A DNA stretch of 64,000 nt from Bos javanicus (taxonomy: Eukaryota; Chordata; Mammalia; Artiodactyla; Bovidae): positions 21,984,001 to 22,048,000 of the forward strand of contig NC_083876.1 of NCBI RefSeq assembly GCF_032452875.1, given 5' to 3'. The notes under the pieces were generated by a model. That model had not been told where the DNA came from and did no database searches. It saw only the letters and a list, made by a program, of their open reading frames with translations. Positions 1-9,255 of this stretch are shown here, piece by piece (positions within the stretch are counted from its first letter, which is position 1; every line of letters starts with the position of its first letter). A program made the position numbers and the translations under genes.

Positions 1-275
1 GAGTATAATTGACTAACAATATTGTGATATAGCAAAGTATCACAGGATAGTGATGTCTGTATACTACATATACCTTACTATACTATATACTTACTATATA
101 TACTATGATTTATATATACTATATACTTACTATGATATATACACACTATATACTTACTATATTAAATATACTATATACACCCTTTGCTATACCTTAAGAC
201 CTTGTTGTTTATTCTATTCAATAATTTGCATCAACTAATCCCAAACTCCCAATCCATCCCTCCCCAACCCGATTT
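1..275 (-). repeat. AT-rich tract plus L1 3' UTR fragment
   Basis: The first 180 bases are degenerate TATAC/TTACTATA low-complexity DNA. Bases 180-270 match the ruminant L1 3' end read antisense: a phrase close to 'ccttgttgtttattc', then 'tttgcatc' and 'aatcccaaactcccaatcc'. The same phrases recur in the antisense L1 copies near 15.1, 25.7 and 29.6 kb. The AT tract is probably the expanded TATA-rich segment these L1 tails usually carry. Confidence 0.6.
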
Positions 276-289
276 TGAGGGTTTTTTTT

Positions 290-596
290 TTTTTTAAGTT
301 TTTATTTTTGGTTGCTCTGGGTCTCCCTTGCTGCATGTGGGCTTTCTCTAGCTGTGGCAAGGGGAGGGCTACTCTTTATCACAATGCAGGCTTCTCATTG
401 TGGTGGCTTCTCTTGTGGAGCACTGGCTCTAGGCATGCCGGCTTCAGTAATTGTGGCTGGAGGGCTCCAAAGTGCAGGCTCAACACCCAGGCTTAGTTGC
501 CCCTCGGCATGGGGACTCTTCCCAGACTAGGGATGGAAACCACATCCCCTTCATTGACATGTGGATTCTTTACTGCTGGACCAACAGGAAAGTCTG
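290..596 (-). repeat. CHR-type tRNA-derived SINE, full length
   Basis: Read on the plus strand it begins with 'tttttatttttgg' (the reverse of the A-rich tail) and runs through the repeated 'gcttctcttgtggagcac' and 'cttcagtaattgtgg' modules. It ends near 'accaacaggaaagtc', the reverse of the tRNA-like head. This is the cetartiodactyl CHR SINE layout in minus orientation. Point changes are numerous, so it is an old copy. Short open frames across it are translations of the repeat, not genes. Confidence 0.8.
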
Positions 597-752
597 AGAT
601 TGAGTTTTAATATAACTGAAAAGTGTCAGGAAATCATGGACTCAAAAAAAAAAAAAATGCTGTGGGTGGGAAGTGAATATTTGACATAAAAGTTTCAGGG
701 GGTATTTGTAATATAAGATAACTTTATACATATGTCTCTACTCAGTGTAAAC

Positions 753-771
753 TTTTTTTTTTTTTTTTTTT
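753..771 (-). repeat. T19 run, probable pseudogene poly(A) tail
   Basis: Nineteen uninterrupted T residues on the plus strand, downstream of the UBE2F-like copy in its own orientation. This is where the reverse-transcribed poly(A) tail of a processed pseudogene belongs. No AATAAA lies in the expected 10-30 nt before it, so the 3' end assignment is tentative. Confidence 0.5.
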
Positions 772-2150
772 GCCTTTCGTACTTTCTTTGTATTTCTCAA
801 TAGTTGCTTGACCCAACATCTTTCTGTCTGCTCTATACAATGAAAATACAAACTAAATGAGAATAGAAAAAAAGCATTAAATTGTACCAACTACAAATCT
901 GTTCCCAAATATACTTACCGTAAATAAAATACACATTTCACTAAGAGATCTGCAGTAAATGACTGACTGCATTCTGGGAAGCGTCAGGAAACCTAGGCGC
1001 GGCTGACATTCATGGGCGGAGCTAAGAGGCTTCTCACCAATCACAGTTTGCAGCGGGTTTCTGCTGGCCTATCTGTGAGCTACACGGAGCGCGACATGAG
1101 CGTCACCTGTGCGGGACTGACTGGGGGAAGGGAGAAGTGGCTCTAGCCTCGACACTGAGTTCATTCCCATCAACAGCCTATACAGTCCGGTTTCAAAGAA
1201 AGTAAACACGTTAAGGTAAACAGTAGAACCCCAGACACATGTTCTGGCTGCATTTATGTGGAACTCTCTGGCTACAATGGGCAGTCGTGAAGAGGTTCTT
1301 CCTGAGAACAACGTGGTCATGGGACTCAGACGACCCAGCAGGACTGAGGGGAGCTGAGGACTGGGGAGAGGCTCCCTCTGGTTTCAGGTGGAGGCAATCT
1401 TCTCTGCCACAGCCCAGGGCCCTGCAGTCCTCTCCTCATATAATCTGGCGCAGCACTTAATGAAGTCTTCCACTTGATGCCGGAAGTCCTCCTTGTCCCG
1501 CAAATGATGCCCCGCAGCTTGGATAGTCGGTGGATCATCAAAATTCTACAGATCAGTAAACAAAGAGTTTAATCCCCAAACAACAGCCTTCAATGTCCTC
1601 ATGGGGGCCCAGCCGGTGCTATCGATCGAATGTTCTTTCAGTCACCTGAGACATATCTTCGCCCGTCTCTGTGATGTTGGGGTTCCAGGTCCCGGGCAAG
1701 CATTTCCGCTTTGGGAGGCACCATGTTGCATGCATCAGGAGCTTCAGTTTCAAACTGAATTTTTCCACCCTGGTAGTAACCCTCACCTGGGGGTGACAGT
1801 TGGCTGAAAACAATGAAGCTTGTTTGGGTCAGGAACATGCACTTTACATGTTCAAGGTAAATTGGCTTCAAGTTCTACAACCTCTTTCACGAGCAGCCTG
1901 TCCCTCACGGACACCTGCCAAGCGCAGTCAGAGGCTGTGGCTGATGCCTGGGACTCTTTGAGACCGTCATCCCGCTTCAGCTTGCTTACCAGCATCAGCA
2001 TCACTGCCTCCTTTTTCCTGGGCACCCCAAGACAGGCGAGGTGGGCCTGGCGCCCAACACCATGCCCGGCCGGTGGGCAGCGGCGAGACACGGCCCCTCA
2101 CACCTGCACCGGCTCCAGGTGGCAGGACCAGGAGTCCAGGATAAACTATT
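753..2150 (-). pseudogene. UBE2F: UBE2F processed pseudogene (NEDD8-conjugating E2)
   Basis: An intronless, broken copy of UBE2F, whose product accepts NEDD8 from the UBA3-NAE1 E1 and transfers it to cullin-5 with RBX2. The start ATG is at 1999-2001 (minus); a 5' UTR-like stretch lies upstream to about 2150. The first frame reads MLMLVSKLKRDDG and later SVRDRLLVKEVVELEANLP, clear UBE2F N-terminus. A TGA replaces the next Cys codon (1852-1854). Further on, GYYQGGKIQFETEAPDA, NMVPPK and WNPNITETGE appear in successive frames, separated by single-base insertions. The TGT for the catalytic Cys survives (1651-1653) but out of frame. The stop is lost near 1441-1449, and 3' UTR-like sequence follows to a T19 run at 753-771, the likely poly(A) tail. 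Absence of introns and this tail indicate L1-mediated retroposition. I found no convincing target-site duplication. The 3' UTR portion below about 1150 is inferred from continuity rather than recognised. Confidence 0.9.
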
Positions 2151-2639
2151 AATAAACCAACTGCATAAGACACTGCAAATAATTAGTGCTTATGAACTAT
2201 TAAGAAAATGTTTCAACTAACAAGATTGCGGTAAATATATAGAGCTGTTGTCTTCATGAGTCAGTGTTCACTCTCGCTTTTAAGAAGGAACATCTTAATT
2301 TCTGTTTGAACAGTGCAACCTGACAACTGGTTTACATTTATTTCATTTTTTGTCAGACAGTTTAGTTTAAAACTCAGCATGTGAGCCCCTCCAATTTTCC
2401 ATAACTCTTTTTCAGTTTTTCCAAATGTGGAAATTGTGGAAAAATAAAGTGTTCTCTAGAACACACCCACATCCTGCTCAACTATGAACAGATTAAGAAA
2501 CAATTGTCAAGAATTCACAATATCTGTTACTTTCCTAGAACGGAACATGTTGGAGTACATTTGTAAAGTATCACTGGGAATAATATACCAATAAAGCTTT
2601 TTATCTGCAGTGGTAATGTATTTGTTTAGCTCTTTAAAG
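2151..2639. other. Unique AT-rich DNA
   Basis: No repeat family, coding segment or RNA gene recognised. Composition is AT-rich with no long open frame. Confidence 0.5.
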
Positions 2640-2790
2640 TTTAAAAAAACATCTTCAGGTATATTATTTCATTCCAGCCTTGAGCCACATTGAGAAGGAG
2701 ACTTTATTGCTTCTTCATTGCAGAAAAAGAAGTCAAGACCAAGAGAATCTAAGTGATTTGCTCTAGGTCTGAATATCTAAACCCAGTCTT
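2640..2790 (+). repeat. MIR SINE fragment
   Basis: The order 'attatttcatt', then a degenerate 'gcagaaaaagaagtcaagacc', 'taagtgatttgctctaggtc' and 'aacccagtc' follows the MIR core (ATTATTTCATT ... GATGAGGAAACTGAGG ... AAGTNACTTGCCCAAGGTC ... GAACCCAG) in sense. Divergence is high, as expected of this mammal-wide family. Confidence 0.6.
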
Positions 2791-3165
2791 CGTGCTTCAA
2801 ATTAAATAGGTTTGGTTTTCTAATTTAATAACCTGTTAGCATCTTTCTTCCTAAGAGATAAATCTTCCTTTCTTCAGACAGATCTAATTTGAAAGAAAAG
2901 TGTTAAAGAATATGGGAAAACATTGGATCCTAACTCCTAGAGAAGGGTTATCCTAACATGGACAGTATTTCCTATGACTCAACCCTGGTATTATTGTCAA
3001 AACCCTGGATTTTTCTCGTGCTTCTGTGGGACAAGATCACTATTTTTCCAGAGACAAGTTGGTTGAGAGAGAGGGTCTATTACTGAGGAAGGCAGATCAT
3101 ACAAAAGAGGCAAAACTCTGACAAAGAAGGTACTTTGGGCAGGATCCAGAGAGCACTGGTCTGTG
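2791..3165. other. Unique DNA between MIR and BOV-A2
   Basis: No gene, RNA or repeat recognised. The last 13 bases are one copy of the BOV-A2 target-site duplication. Confidence 0.5.
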
Positions 3166-3178
3166 AGCAGCCAGGTTG

Positions 3179-3452
3179 CTGCCGCTGCTGCTAAGTCGCT
3201 TCAGTCGTGTCCGACTCTGTGCAACCCCATAGATGGCAGCCCACCAGGCTTCCCCATCCCTGGGATTCTCCAGGCATGAACACTGGAGTGGGTTACCATT
3301 TCCTTCTCCAATGCATGAAAGTGAAAAGTGATAGTGAAGTTGCTCAGTCGTGTCCGACCCTCAGCGACCCCATGGACTGCAGCCTTCCAGGCTCCTCCGT
3401 CCAAGGGATTTTCCAGGCAAGAGTACCGGAGTGGGTTGCCAGTGCCTTCTCC
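3179..3452 (-). repeat. BOV-A2 SINE with 13-bp target-site duplication
   Basis: The dimeric BOV-A2 structure is complete in reverse: GCTGCTGCTAAGTCGCTTC, first A-monomer ending 'ttctccaatgcatgaaag', the 'gtgaaaagtgatagtgaag' linker, then a second A-monomer ending 'gtgccttctcc'. AGCAGCCAGGTTG is repeated exactly on both sides (3166-3178 and 3453-3465), defining the insertion precisely. It is mobilised in trans by BovB-encoded enzyme. Confidence 0.93.
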
Positions 3453-3488
3453 AGCAGCCAGGTTGAGTAAGTGTCTAATTCAAAAGTG

Positions 3489-3692
3489 GATTTCCCTGGT
3501 GGTTCAGATGGTAAGGAATCTGCCTGGAATGCAGGAGACAGGTTTGATCCCTGGGTTGGGAAGATCCCCTGGAGAAGGGAATAGTTACCCACTTCAGTGT
3601 TCTTGCCTAGGAAATCCCATGGACAGAGGAGCCTGGTGGATTACAGTCCGTGGGGTTGCAAAGAGTTGGACATGACAGAGTAACTAATGATT
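3489..3692 (+). repeat. Bov-tA SINE
   Basis: A tRNA-like head ('ttccctggtggttcagatgg') with a degenerate B box ('ggtttgatccc') is fused to the BovB-tail-derived monomer ('cccacttcagtgttcttgcc' to 'agttggacatgacagag'). Sense orientation. It lies 24 bp from the preceding BOV-A2, so both hit the same neighbourhood independently. Confidence 0.9.
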
Positions 3693-3839
3693 CAAGCATA
3701 GCTTCTTGAGCTGAGGCATGGCTGTCAGCACACATTTCTGTATGAAAGTCATTTCAGAAAAGTGCTGTGAATTACAGCCTGTTGTAAGAATTGACTTTTA
3801 GGCCAGATTTTTAATTAGCATCAAAGTTTCTTAATGGGA

Positions 3840-3896
3840 GATTGTGTAATAATTAAAACCATGAGCTTTGAAGTGAAACATCTAAAGCTGAAGCTG
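3840..3896 (-). repeat. MIR-like fragment (possible)
   Basis: 'attaaaaccatgagctttgaagtgaaac' resembles the reverse of the MIR 3' part (ATTAAGAGCATGGGCTTTGGAGTCAGAC). It is short and diverged, and is interrupted at about 3900 by the next SINE. Confidence 0.4.
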
Positions 3897-3904
3897 AAAC
3901 ACTA

Positions 3905-4027
3905 AACTTTTCTTAAAATTTTATGTATTGTTTGGCCACGCCACATAGCACGTGGGATCTTAGTTTTCTGACCAGGGATTAGACTTTGCAATGGAAGTAG
4001 AGTCTTAATGGCTGCTAGGGAAGTCTC
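3905..4027 (-). repeat. Short CHR-type tRNA SINE
   Basis: 'tttggccacgccacatagc', 'gtgggatcttag', 'ctgaccagggatta' and 'gctagggaagtc' are the reverse of the short cetartiodactyl tRNA-derived SINE (tail, body, tRNA-like head). A deletion and many substitutions make it an old copy. Confidence 0.75.
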
Positions 4028-4163
4028 CCCTGATTTTTTAATTTATTGTATGCGTGGTCAGTCAAAAGTCACATAACTGTAAACTCAGATGTGTTCCTCT
4101 TAACACAAAATAATAAGGGCCCATTGGTTGGATTAAGACACTTGTGAATATTAAGATGGATGA

Positions 4164-4882
4164 TCAGTTCAGTTCAGTCACTCAGTAGTATCTGACTCTG
4201 CAACCAATGGACTGCAGCATGCCAGGCTTCCCTGTCCATCACCAACTCCCGGAGTTTACTCAAACTCATCTCAATTGAGTTGGTGATGCCATCCAACCAT
4301 CTCATTCTCTATCGTCCCCTTCTCCTCCTGCCTTCAGTCTTTCCCATATCAGGGTCTTTTCAAATGAGTCAGCTCTTCGCATCAGGTAGCCAAAGTATTG
4401 GAGTTTCAGCTTCAACATCAGTCCTTCCAAGGAACATTCAGAACTGATCTCCTTTAAGATGGACTGGTTGGATCCCCTTGCAATCCGAGGGACTCTCAAG
4501 AGTCTTCTCCAACACCACAGTTCAAAAGCATCAATTCTTCGGTGCTCGCTTTCTTTATAATCCAACTCTTGCATCCATACATGACTACTGGAAAAACCAT
4601 GGCCTTGACTAGACAGACGTTTGTTGGCAAAGTAATGTCTCTGCTTTTGAATATGCTATCTAGGTTGGTCATAACTTTCCTTCCAAGGAGTAAGCGTCTT
4701 TTAATTTCATGGCTGCAATCAACATCTGCAGTGATTTTGGAGCCCCAAAAGATAAAGTCTGATACTGTTTCCACTGTTTCCCCATCTATTTCCCATGAAG
4801 TGATGGGACCAGATGCCATCATCTTCTTTTCTGAATGTTGAGCTTTAAGCCAACTTTTTCATTCTCCTCTTTCACTTTTATC
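4164..4882 (-). repeat. BovB LINE (host copy, 3' part)
   Basis: It starts with 'tcagttcagttcagtcactc', the reverse of the BovB 3' terminus, and runs through the ORF2 C-terminal region read backwards ('ttcttcggtgctcgc', 'tctagacagac'-like blocks) to 'ttcacttttatc'. Antisense frames give ORF2 peptides such as 'WEIDGETVETVSDFIF' and 'HEIKRRLLLGRKVMTNLDS'. It resumes, contiguous in the element, at 6113 after a nested BovB. Confidence 0.92.
4801..4882. repeat. Left copy of 82-bp target-site duplication
   Basis: The 82 bases here recur at 6031-6112 with only a handful of substitutions and identical length. Both copies begin 'tgatgggaccagatgccat' and end 'ctctttcacttttatc'. The nested BovB lies exactly between them, so the pair behaves as its target-site duplication, unusually long for a LINE. 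Confidence 0.75.
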
Positions 4883-5370
4883 TTGAGAAACCTGTATGCA
4901 GGTCAGGAAGCAACAGTTAGAACTGGATATGGAACAACAGACTGGTTCCAAATAGGAAAAGGAGTACGTCAAGGCTGTATATTGTCACCCTGCTTATTTA
5001 ACTTATATGCAGAGTACATCATGAGAAACGCTGGACTGGAAGAAGCTCAAGCTGGAATCAAGATTGCCAGGAGAAATATCAATAGCCTCAGATATGCAGA
5101 TGACACCACCCTTATGGCAGAAAGTGAAGAAGAACTAAAGAGCCTCTTGATGAAAGTGAAAGAGGAGAGTGAAAAAGTTGGCTTAAAGCTCAACATTCAG
5201 AAAACGAAGATCATGGCATCTGGTCCCATCACTTCATGGGAAATAGATGGGGAAACAGTGGAAACAGTGTCAGATTTTATTTTTCTGGGCTCCAAAATCA
5301 TTGCAGATGGTGATTGCAGCCATGAAATTAAAAGATGCTTGCTCCTTGGAAGGAAAGTTATGACCAACCT
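4883..5370 (+). pseudogene. BovB ORF2 reverse-transcriptase remnant
   Basis: An open stretch of about 160 codons encodes part of the RTE-clade reverse transcriptase: fingers/palm 'TDWFQIGKGVRQGCILSP' and 'LFNLYAEYIMRNAGLEEA', the YADD catalytic motif, then 'GLKLNIQKTKIMASGPITSW'. The upstream endonuclease and first RT blocks are missing through 5' truncation. The frame runs out into the nested SINE. The apparent 229-codon frame starting at 4835 is a chimera whose first residues come from the antisense host BovB. Confidence 0.85.
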
Positions 5371-5371
5371 A

Positions 5372-5531
5372 GTGACTTCACTTTCACTTTTCACTTTCAT
5401 GCATTGGAAAAGGAAATGGCAACCCACTCCAGTGTTCTTGCCTCAAGAATCCCAGGGACGAGGGAGCCTGATGGGCTGCTGTCTATGGGGTCACACAGAG
5501 TCAGACACGACTGAAGCGACTTAGCAGCAGC
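5372..5531 (+). repeat. BOV-A2 SINE, partial, third nesting level
   Basis: It begins in the linker ('tgacttcactttcacttttc') and contains one A-monomer ending 'acgactgaagcgac' and 'ttagcagcagcag'. BovB reads straight across it ('gaccaacct' then 'agacagcatatt'). Only about 2 bp of overlap is visible at the junction, so the second monomer and any target-site duplication were lost. Confidence 0.85.
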
Positions 5532-6030
5532 AGACAGCATATTAAAAAGCAGAGGCATTACTTTGTGAACAAAGGTCTGTCTAATCAAGGCTATGGTTTT
5601 TCAGTGGTCATGTATGGATGTGAGAGTTGGACTATAAAGAAAGCTGAGCACTGAAGAATTGATGCTTTGGAAATGTGGTGTTGGAGAAGACTCTTGAAAG
5701 TCCCTTGGACTGCAAGGAGATCCAACCAGTTCATCCTAAAGGATATCAGTCCTGGGTGTTCATTGGAAGGACTGATGTTGAAACTGAAACTCCAATACTT
5801 TGGCCACCTGATGCAAAGAACTGACTCATTGGAAAAGACCCTGATGCTGGGAAAGATTGAGGGCAGGAGGAGAAGGGGACGACAGAGGATGAGATGGTTG
5901 GATGGCATCACTGACACAATGGACATGGGTTTGGGTGGACTCTGGCAGTTGGTGGTGGACAGGGAGGCCTCGCATGCTGCAGTTCATGGGGTCACAAAGA
6001 GTCAGAAATGACTGAGCAACTGAACTGAAC

Positions 6031-6112
6031 TGATGGGACCAGATGCCATATCTTTGTTTTCTGAATGATGAGCTTTAAGCCAAGTTTTTCATTCTCCTCT
6101 TTCACTTTTATC
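6031..6112. repeat. Right copy of 82-bp target-site duplication
   Basis: Matches 4801-4882 base for base in length, with scattered substitutions concentrated at the 'gccatatctttg' segment. It is followed directly by the continuation of the host BovB. Confidence 0.75.
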
Positions 6113-6238
6113 AAGAGGCTCCTTAGTTCTTCACTTTCTGCCATTGGGGTGGTGTCATCTGCATACTGAGGTTATTGATATTTCTCCCAGAAATCTTGAT
6201 TCCAGCTTGTGCTTCAACCAGCCCAGTGTTTCTGATGG
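6113..6238 (-). repeat. BovB LINE (host copy, 5' remainder)
   Basis: 'aagaggctccttagttcttc' through 'tgcttcaaccagcccagtg' continues the host BovB exactly where the piece ending at 4882 stopped. The copy ends here by 5' truncation. GATGGAT occurs on both sides of the whole nest (near 4155-4161 and 6234-6240) and may be its short target-site duplication. Confidence 0.88.
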
Positions 6239-6756
6239 ATACAATGTGGATGGATATTACAATGTGGTTTATAATAAGTGTAAATGATAGGTTTCTTTCA
6301 AAGTTATAACTCTGTATCCAAAATATCTTTTCACTTTTCCATCAGTTAACTTTTCGAGCCTGTCTTCAGGCAACTTACTTACCTTTGACTGTTTGCATAG
6401 ATGTTCCAAGGTCTAAACACAGCCTTTTGGAAAAACACAGGGAGCAGTTACCTGCATGATACGAAAATCACTCCAGGTTTACTTACTACTCTTGTTTTCT
6501 CCTGTTAGGAAAAGGAACTTTGGTTTTATCGTCTGCAACAAGGTTAAAAATGAAAATGCTATCTCTTCTCACTGAGTCACAGAAGGCAAAACAAATGACT
6601 AACAGTAAGGTATAAAACATTGATATAAAATTCTGTGAGGATAGATTTCATGAGATGCTGGAGATCAAAGAGAAACACAGCATCTATAAAAACTTGAAAT
6701 AATGGATTCATTATAGGGAGAGAGAAGAATACCTTACTACATTTCTGTCTGTGGGT
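6239..6756. other. Unique DNA
   Basis: No gene or repeat recognised. AT-rich, with frequent stops in all frames. Confidence 0.5.
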
Positions 6757-6952
6757 TTTTAAAAATTATTTATTTACCTGCCTACCTACTACCTGTGCCA
6801 GGTCTTAGTTGCAGTGGGATCTTTGATCTTTGCTGCAGCATTCAAACTCTTAGTTGTGGCATATGGGATCTAGTTCCCTGACCAGGGATCAAACCTGGGC
6901 ACCCGGCATTGAGAGCACGGAGTCTTACCCACTGAAGGACCAGGGAAGTCGA
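6757..6952 (-). repeat. CHR-type tRNA SINE
   Basis: 'attatttatttacctgcc' (reversed A/T-rich tail), 'ccaggtcttagttgc', 'gggatctagttccctgacc' and 'gaccagggaagtc' (reversed tRNA-like head) identify the family, minus orientation. Confidence 0.8.
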
Positions 6953-8406
6953 TGTGTGTGTTTTAATGTGAAGAGAATACATCAAAATTATCACAATAAA
7001 ACTTTAGTTCGGGGTCAATACCCTCACTGATAGGAAAGTGATGTCAAAAAATTTCTCCACTTATTAAGCCCTGAGTGCCAGGGACTGTTCTTATTGCAGG
7101 GAAAACAACAATAAAGAATACACAGTTCCTGACTTCAAGGGCTTTTCCTCTAAAGGAAAGGATTAATTATCCAACAAATAATCACTATAAATAAGGGGAA
7201 ACCCGGAGATAAATGTTATTTTGTGTGTTTTGAAGCATCAAACTTGGACTGATTTTTAATCTTTTCAAATTAGGGCAAATAATAATTCAGTATTTTTTCC
7301 TATGTATTTTGATCCCATTTTATTAAGTGTTTGAGACAGTTGTGTTTTTTAAATGATACTTGGTCTCAATTCAAGCACTAAACTTGCTGAACCTTTTCCT
7401 GAAAATTGGCTTCATTTCCCCTTCATTTTCTGCTAAGGGTTTACATCACTGCAAGAGGAGTAATTTCCTTACAGAGGAGCCATAAATATACACAGATACA
7501 AATCAACCCTCTTTTTTTATTTTATTAACTCTTTATCCACCCAGATGCAGTAATTTCTTCTACAAAAACAGAATAATCAGAAACTACTATGAAATGTTAG
7601 ATTTTTGTTATTAAAGAATAACTAGAAGCACAAGCAACTATAGTACACATCTAGAAAATTTTCTAGATGAAATTGATGTTGAAACCTATGTTCCAGTGAG
7701 GGGGGTGCTCTAGATTTTTAAAAAGATAAAATAAATGAAAGAAATCAATAACAACCACAACACATAACTAGATGTTGTTAGAGAATGTTGTGAACCATGA
7801 TCTCTGGTTCACCTTTGTGGATCACTTTATTCATGATGTGTTGGTGAGTCATTCATCTTTCTGTGAAATCGTATTTGTTGTACTGGTTCCATATTTACTG
7901 ATCACTTATTACACAGAGCACCGTCCCTGAGGGTGAGAGACTCTCATCATCTCTCTATCTTTGTAAATTTACAGCACAAACTCCAGGAGGCTGGGAGGTG
8001 AGGGCAGATTATCCACTTTTAGTGTGGGAGTAACCTTGACCTTGACTGCCTTACCAGCTGAGATGAACTCTGAAGTGAGTTATGTAGGAGAGGAAAAAGT
8101 GGCCAATGCATGAGAAAAGATGCTTACCTTAGCAGAAAAGATTAAGGGTAGACATCATAGGGTTAATCAAAGAGATTTAATGTTAATGGGGAGAGAGTGG
8201 TGGTCAGCTTTAAAAGGGAGCCCAGACTTCCCCTTCCTGCTACAACATGACTTTACCCAGTAGGTTAAGGGTTAGATATTAACACAGCCCCCTGCAGAGG
8301 GTGGAGAACTCGCCACTACCAAGGAAGCACATGAGGCCCTACACTCTGCCCATAGAGGATCTGTTCTCATTTTGACGCTTCCACTCCTGAGATTGACAGT
8401 CACTTC
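6953..8406. other. Unique DNA with a possible ancient repeat
   Basis: No coding potential. Bases 7055-7150 ('gagtgccagggactgttc' to 'cctctaaaggaaagg') resemble a degraded ancient interspersed repeat of the 'tgccaggcactgttc' type, but I cannot name it securely. The rest shows nothing recognisable. Confidence 0.45.
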
Positions 8407-8421
8407 TCTTTTTCACATTTT

Positions 8422-9090
8422 TTAATATAAATATATTTATTTTAATTGGAGGCTAATTACTTTACAATATTGTATTGGTTTTGCCACACATCAACATGAA
8501 TCTGCCACAGGTGTACACGTGTTCCCCATCCTGCACCCCCCTCCCACCTCCCTCCCCATACCATCCCTCTGGGTCATCCCAGTGCACCAGCCCCAAGCAT
8601 CCTGTATCATGCATCGAACCTGGACTGGCAATTTGTTTCATATATGATATTATACATGTTTCAATGCCATTCTCCCAAATCATCCCACCCTCTCCCTCTC
8701 CCATAGAGTCCAAAAGACTGTTCTATACATCTGTGTCTCTTTTGCTGTCTCGTATACAGGGTTATCGTTACCATCTTTCTAAATTCCATATATATGCATT
8801 AGTATACTATATTGGTGTTTTTCTTTCTGGCTTACTTCACTCTGTATAATAGGCTCCAGTTTCATCCACCTCATTAGAACTGATTCAAATGTATTCTTTT
8901 TAATGGCTGAGTAATACTCCATTGTGTATATGTACCACAGCTTCCTTATCCATTCATCTGCTGATGGACATTAGGTTGCTTCCATGACCTGGCTATTCTA
9001 AACAGTGCTGCAATGAACATTGGGGTACAATGTTCATCTCTTTCAATTCTGGTTTCCTTGGTGTGTATGCCCAACAATGGGATTGCTGGG
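8422..9090 (-). mobile_element. L1_BT insertion with 15-bp target-site duplication
   Basis: The bovine L1_BT 3' UTR and ORF2 3' end are read antisense ('tttacaatattgtattgg', 'atcatcccaccctctcc', 'gtatgcccaacaatggg'). TCTTTTTCACATTTT is repeated exactly at 8407-8421 and 9091-9105, bracketing the insertion. The element is 5'-truncated to about 0.67 kb and cannot move. Confidence 0.93.
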
Positions 9091-9109
9091 TCTTTTTCAC
9101 ATTTTAAAA

Positions 9110-9255
9110 TTAGTTTGATTTTTCTTATTGAAGCATAGTTGATTTACAATGTTGTGTTAGTTTGTACTGTATAACAAAGTGACTTACTTATATATACAAC
9201 TATATATTTATATATGCTTCTATATATATGTATATTTATATATATGTATATATGT
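9110..9255 (-). repeat. L1 3' end fragment with AT microsatellite
   Basis: 'tattgaagcatagttgattt' and 'acaatgttgtgttagtttg' are the antisense 3' end of a ruminant L1. It passes into a TATATA/TATGTATA tract (9189-9255), the usual low-complexity segment of these tails, and then abuts BovB. Confidence 0.8.

Larger units (their letters stand above)
4883..6030 (+). repeat. Nested BovB LINE, 5'-truncated, opposite strand
   Basis: Sense BovB from the reverse-transcriptase region ('ttgagaaacctgtatgcagg') to a canonical 3' end ('gagcaactgaactgaac'). The RT active-site codons YADD are at 5093-5104, preceded by 'ARRNINSLR' and followed by 'TTLMAESEEELKSLL'. The copy is 5'-truncated and interrupted by a SINE at 5372-5531. 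Frames are broken, so it is dead. It is inserted in reverse into the older BovB that starts at 4164. Confidence 0.92.

Noticed and set aside
1005..1050. GC box (GGGCGG) and CCAAT box near 1015-1042, possible promoter
   Set aside because: They lie in what appears to be the 3' UTR portion of the UBE2F pseudogene, with no CpG island or TATA context. Coincidental matches are likely.
4835..5524. 229-codon open frame, the longest in the window
   Set aside because: Its first residues come from the antisense host BovB, the middle from the nested BovB reverse transcriptase, the end from a BOV-A2 SINE. It is a chimera of three transposons, not a gene.
8475..8849. 124-codon plus-strand frame
   Set aside because: Translation of the L1_BT 3' UTR on the wrong strand; the same peptide pattern recurs at other L1_BT copies (22.0 kb, 26.8 kb).
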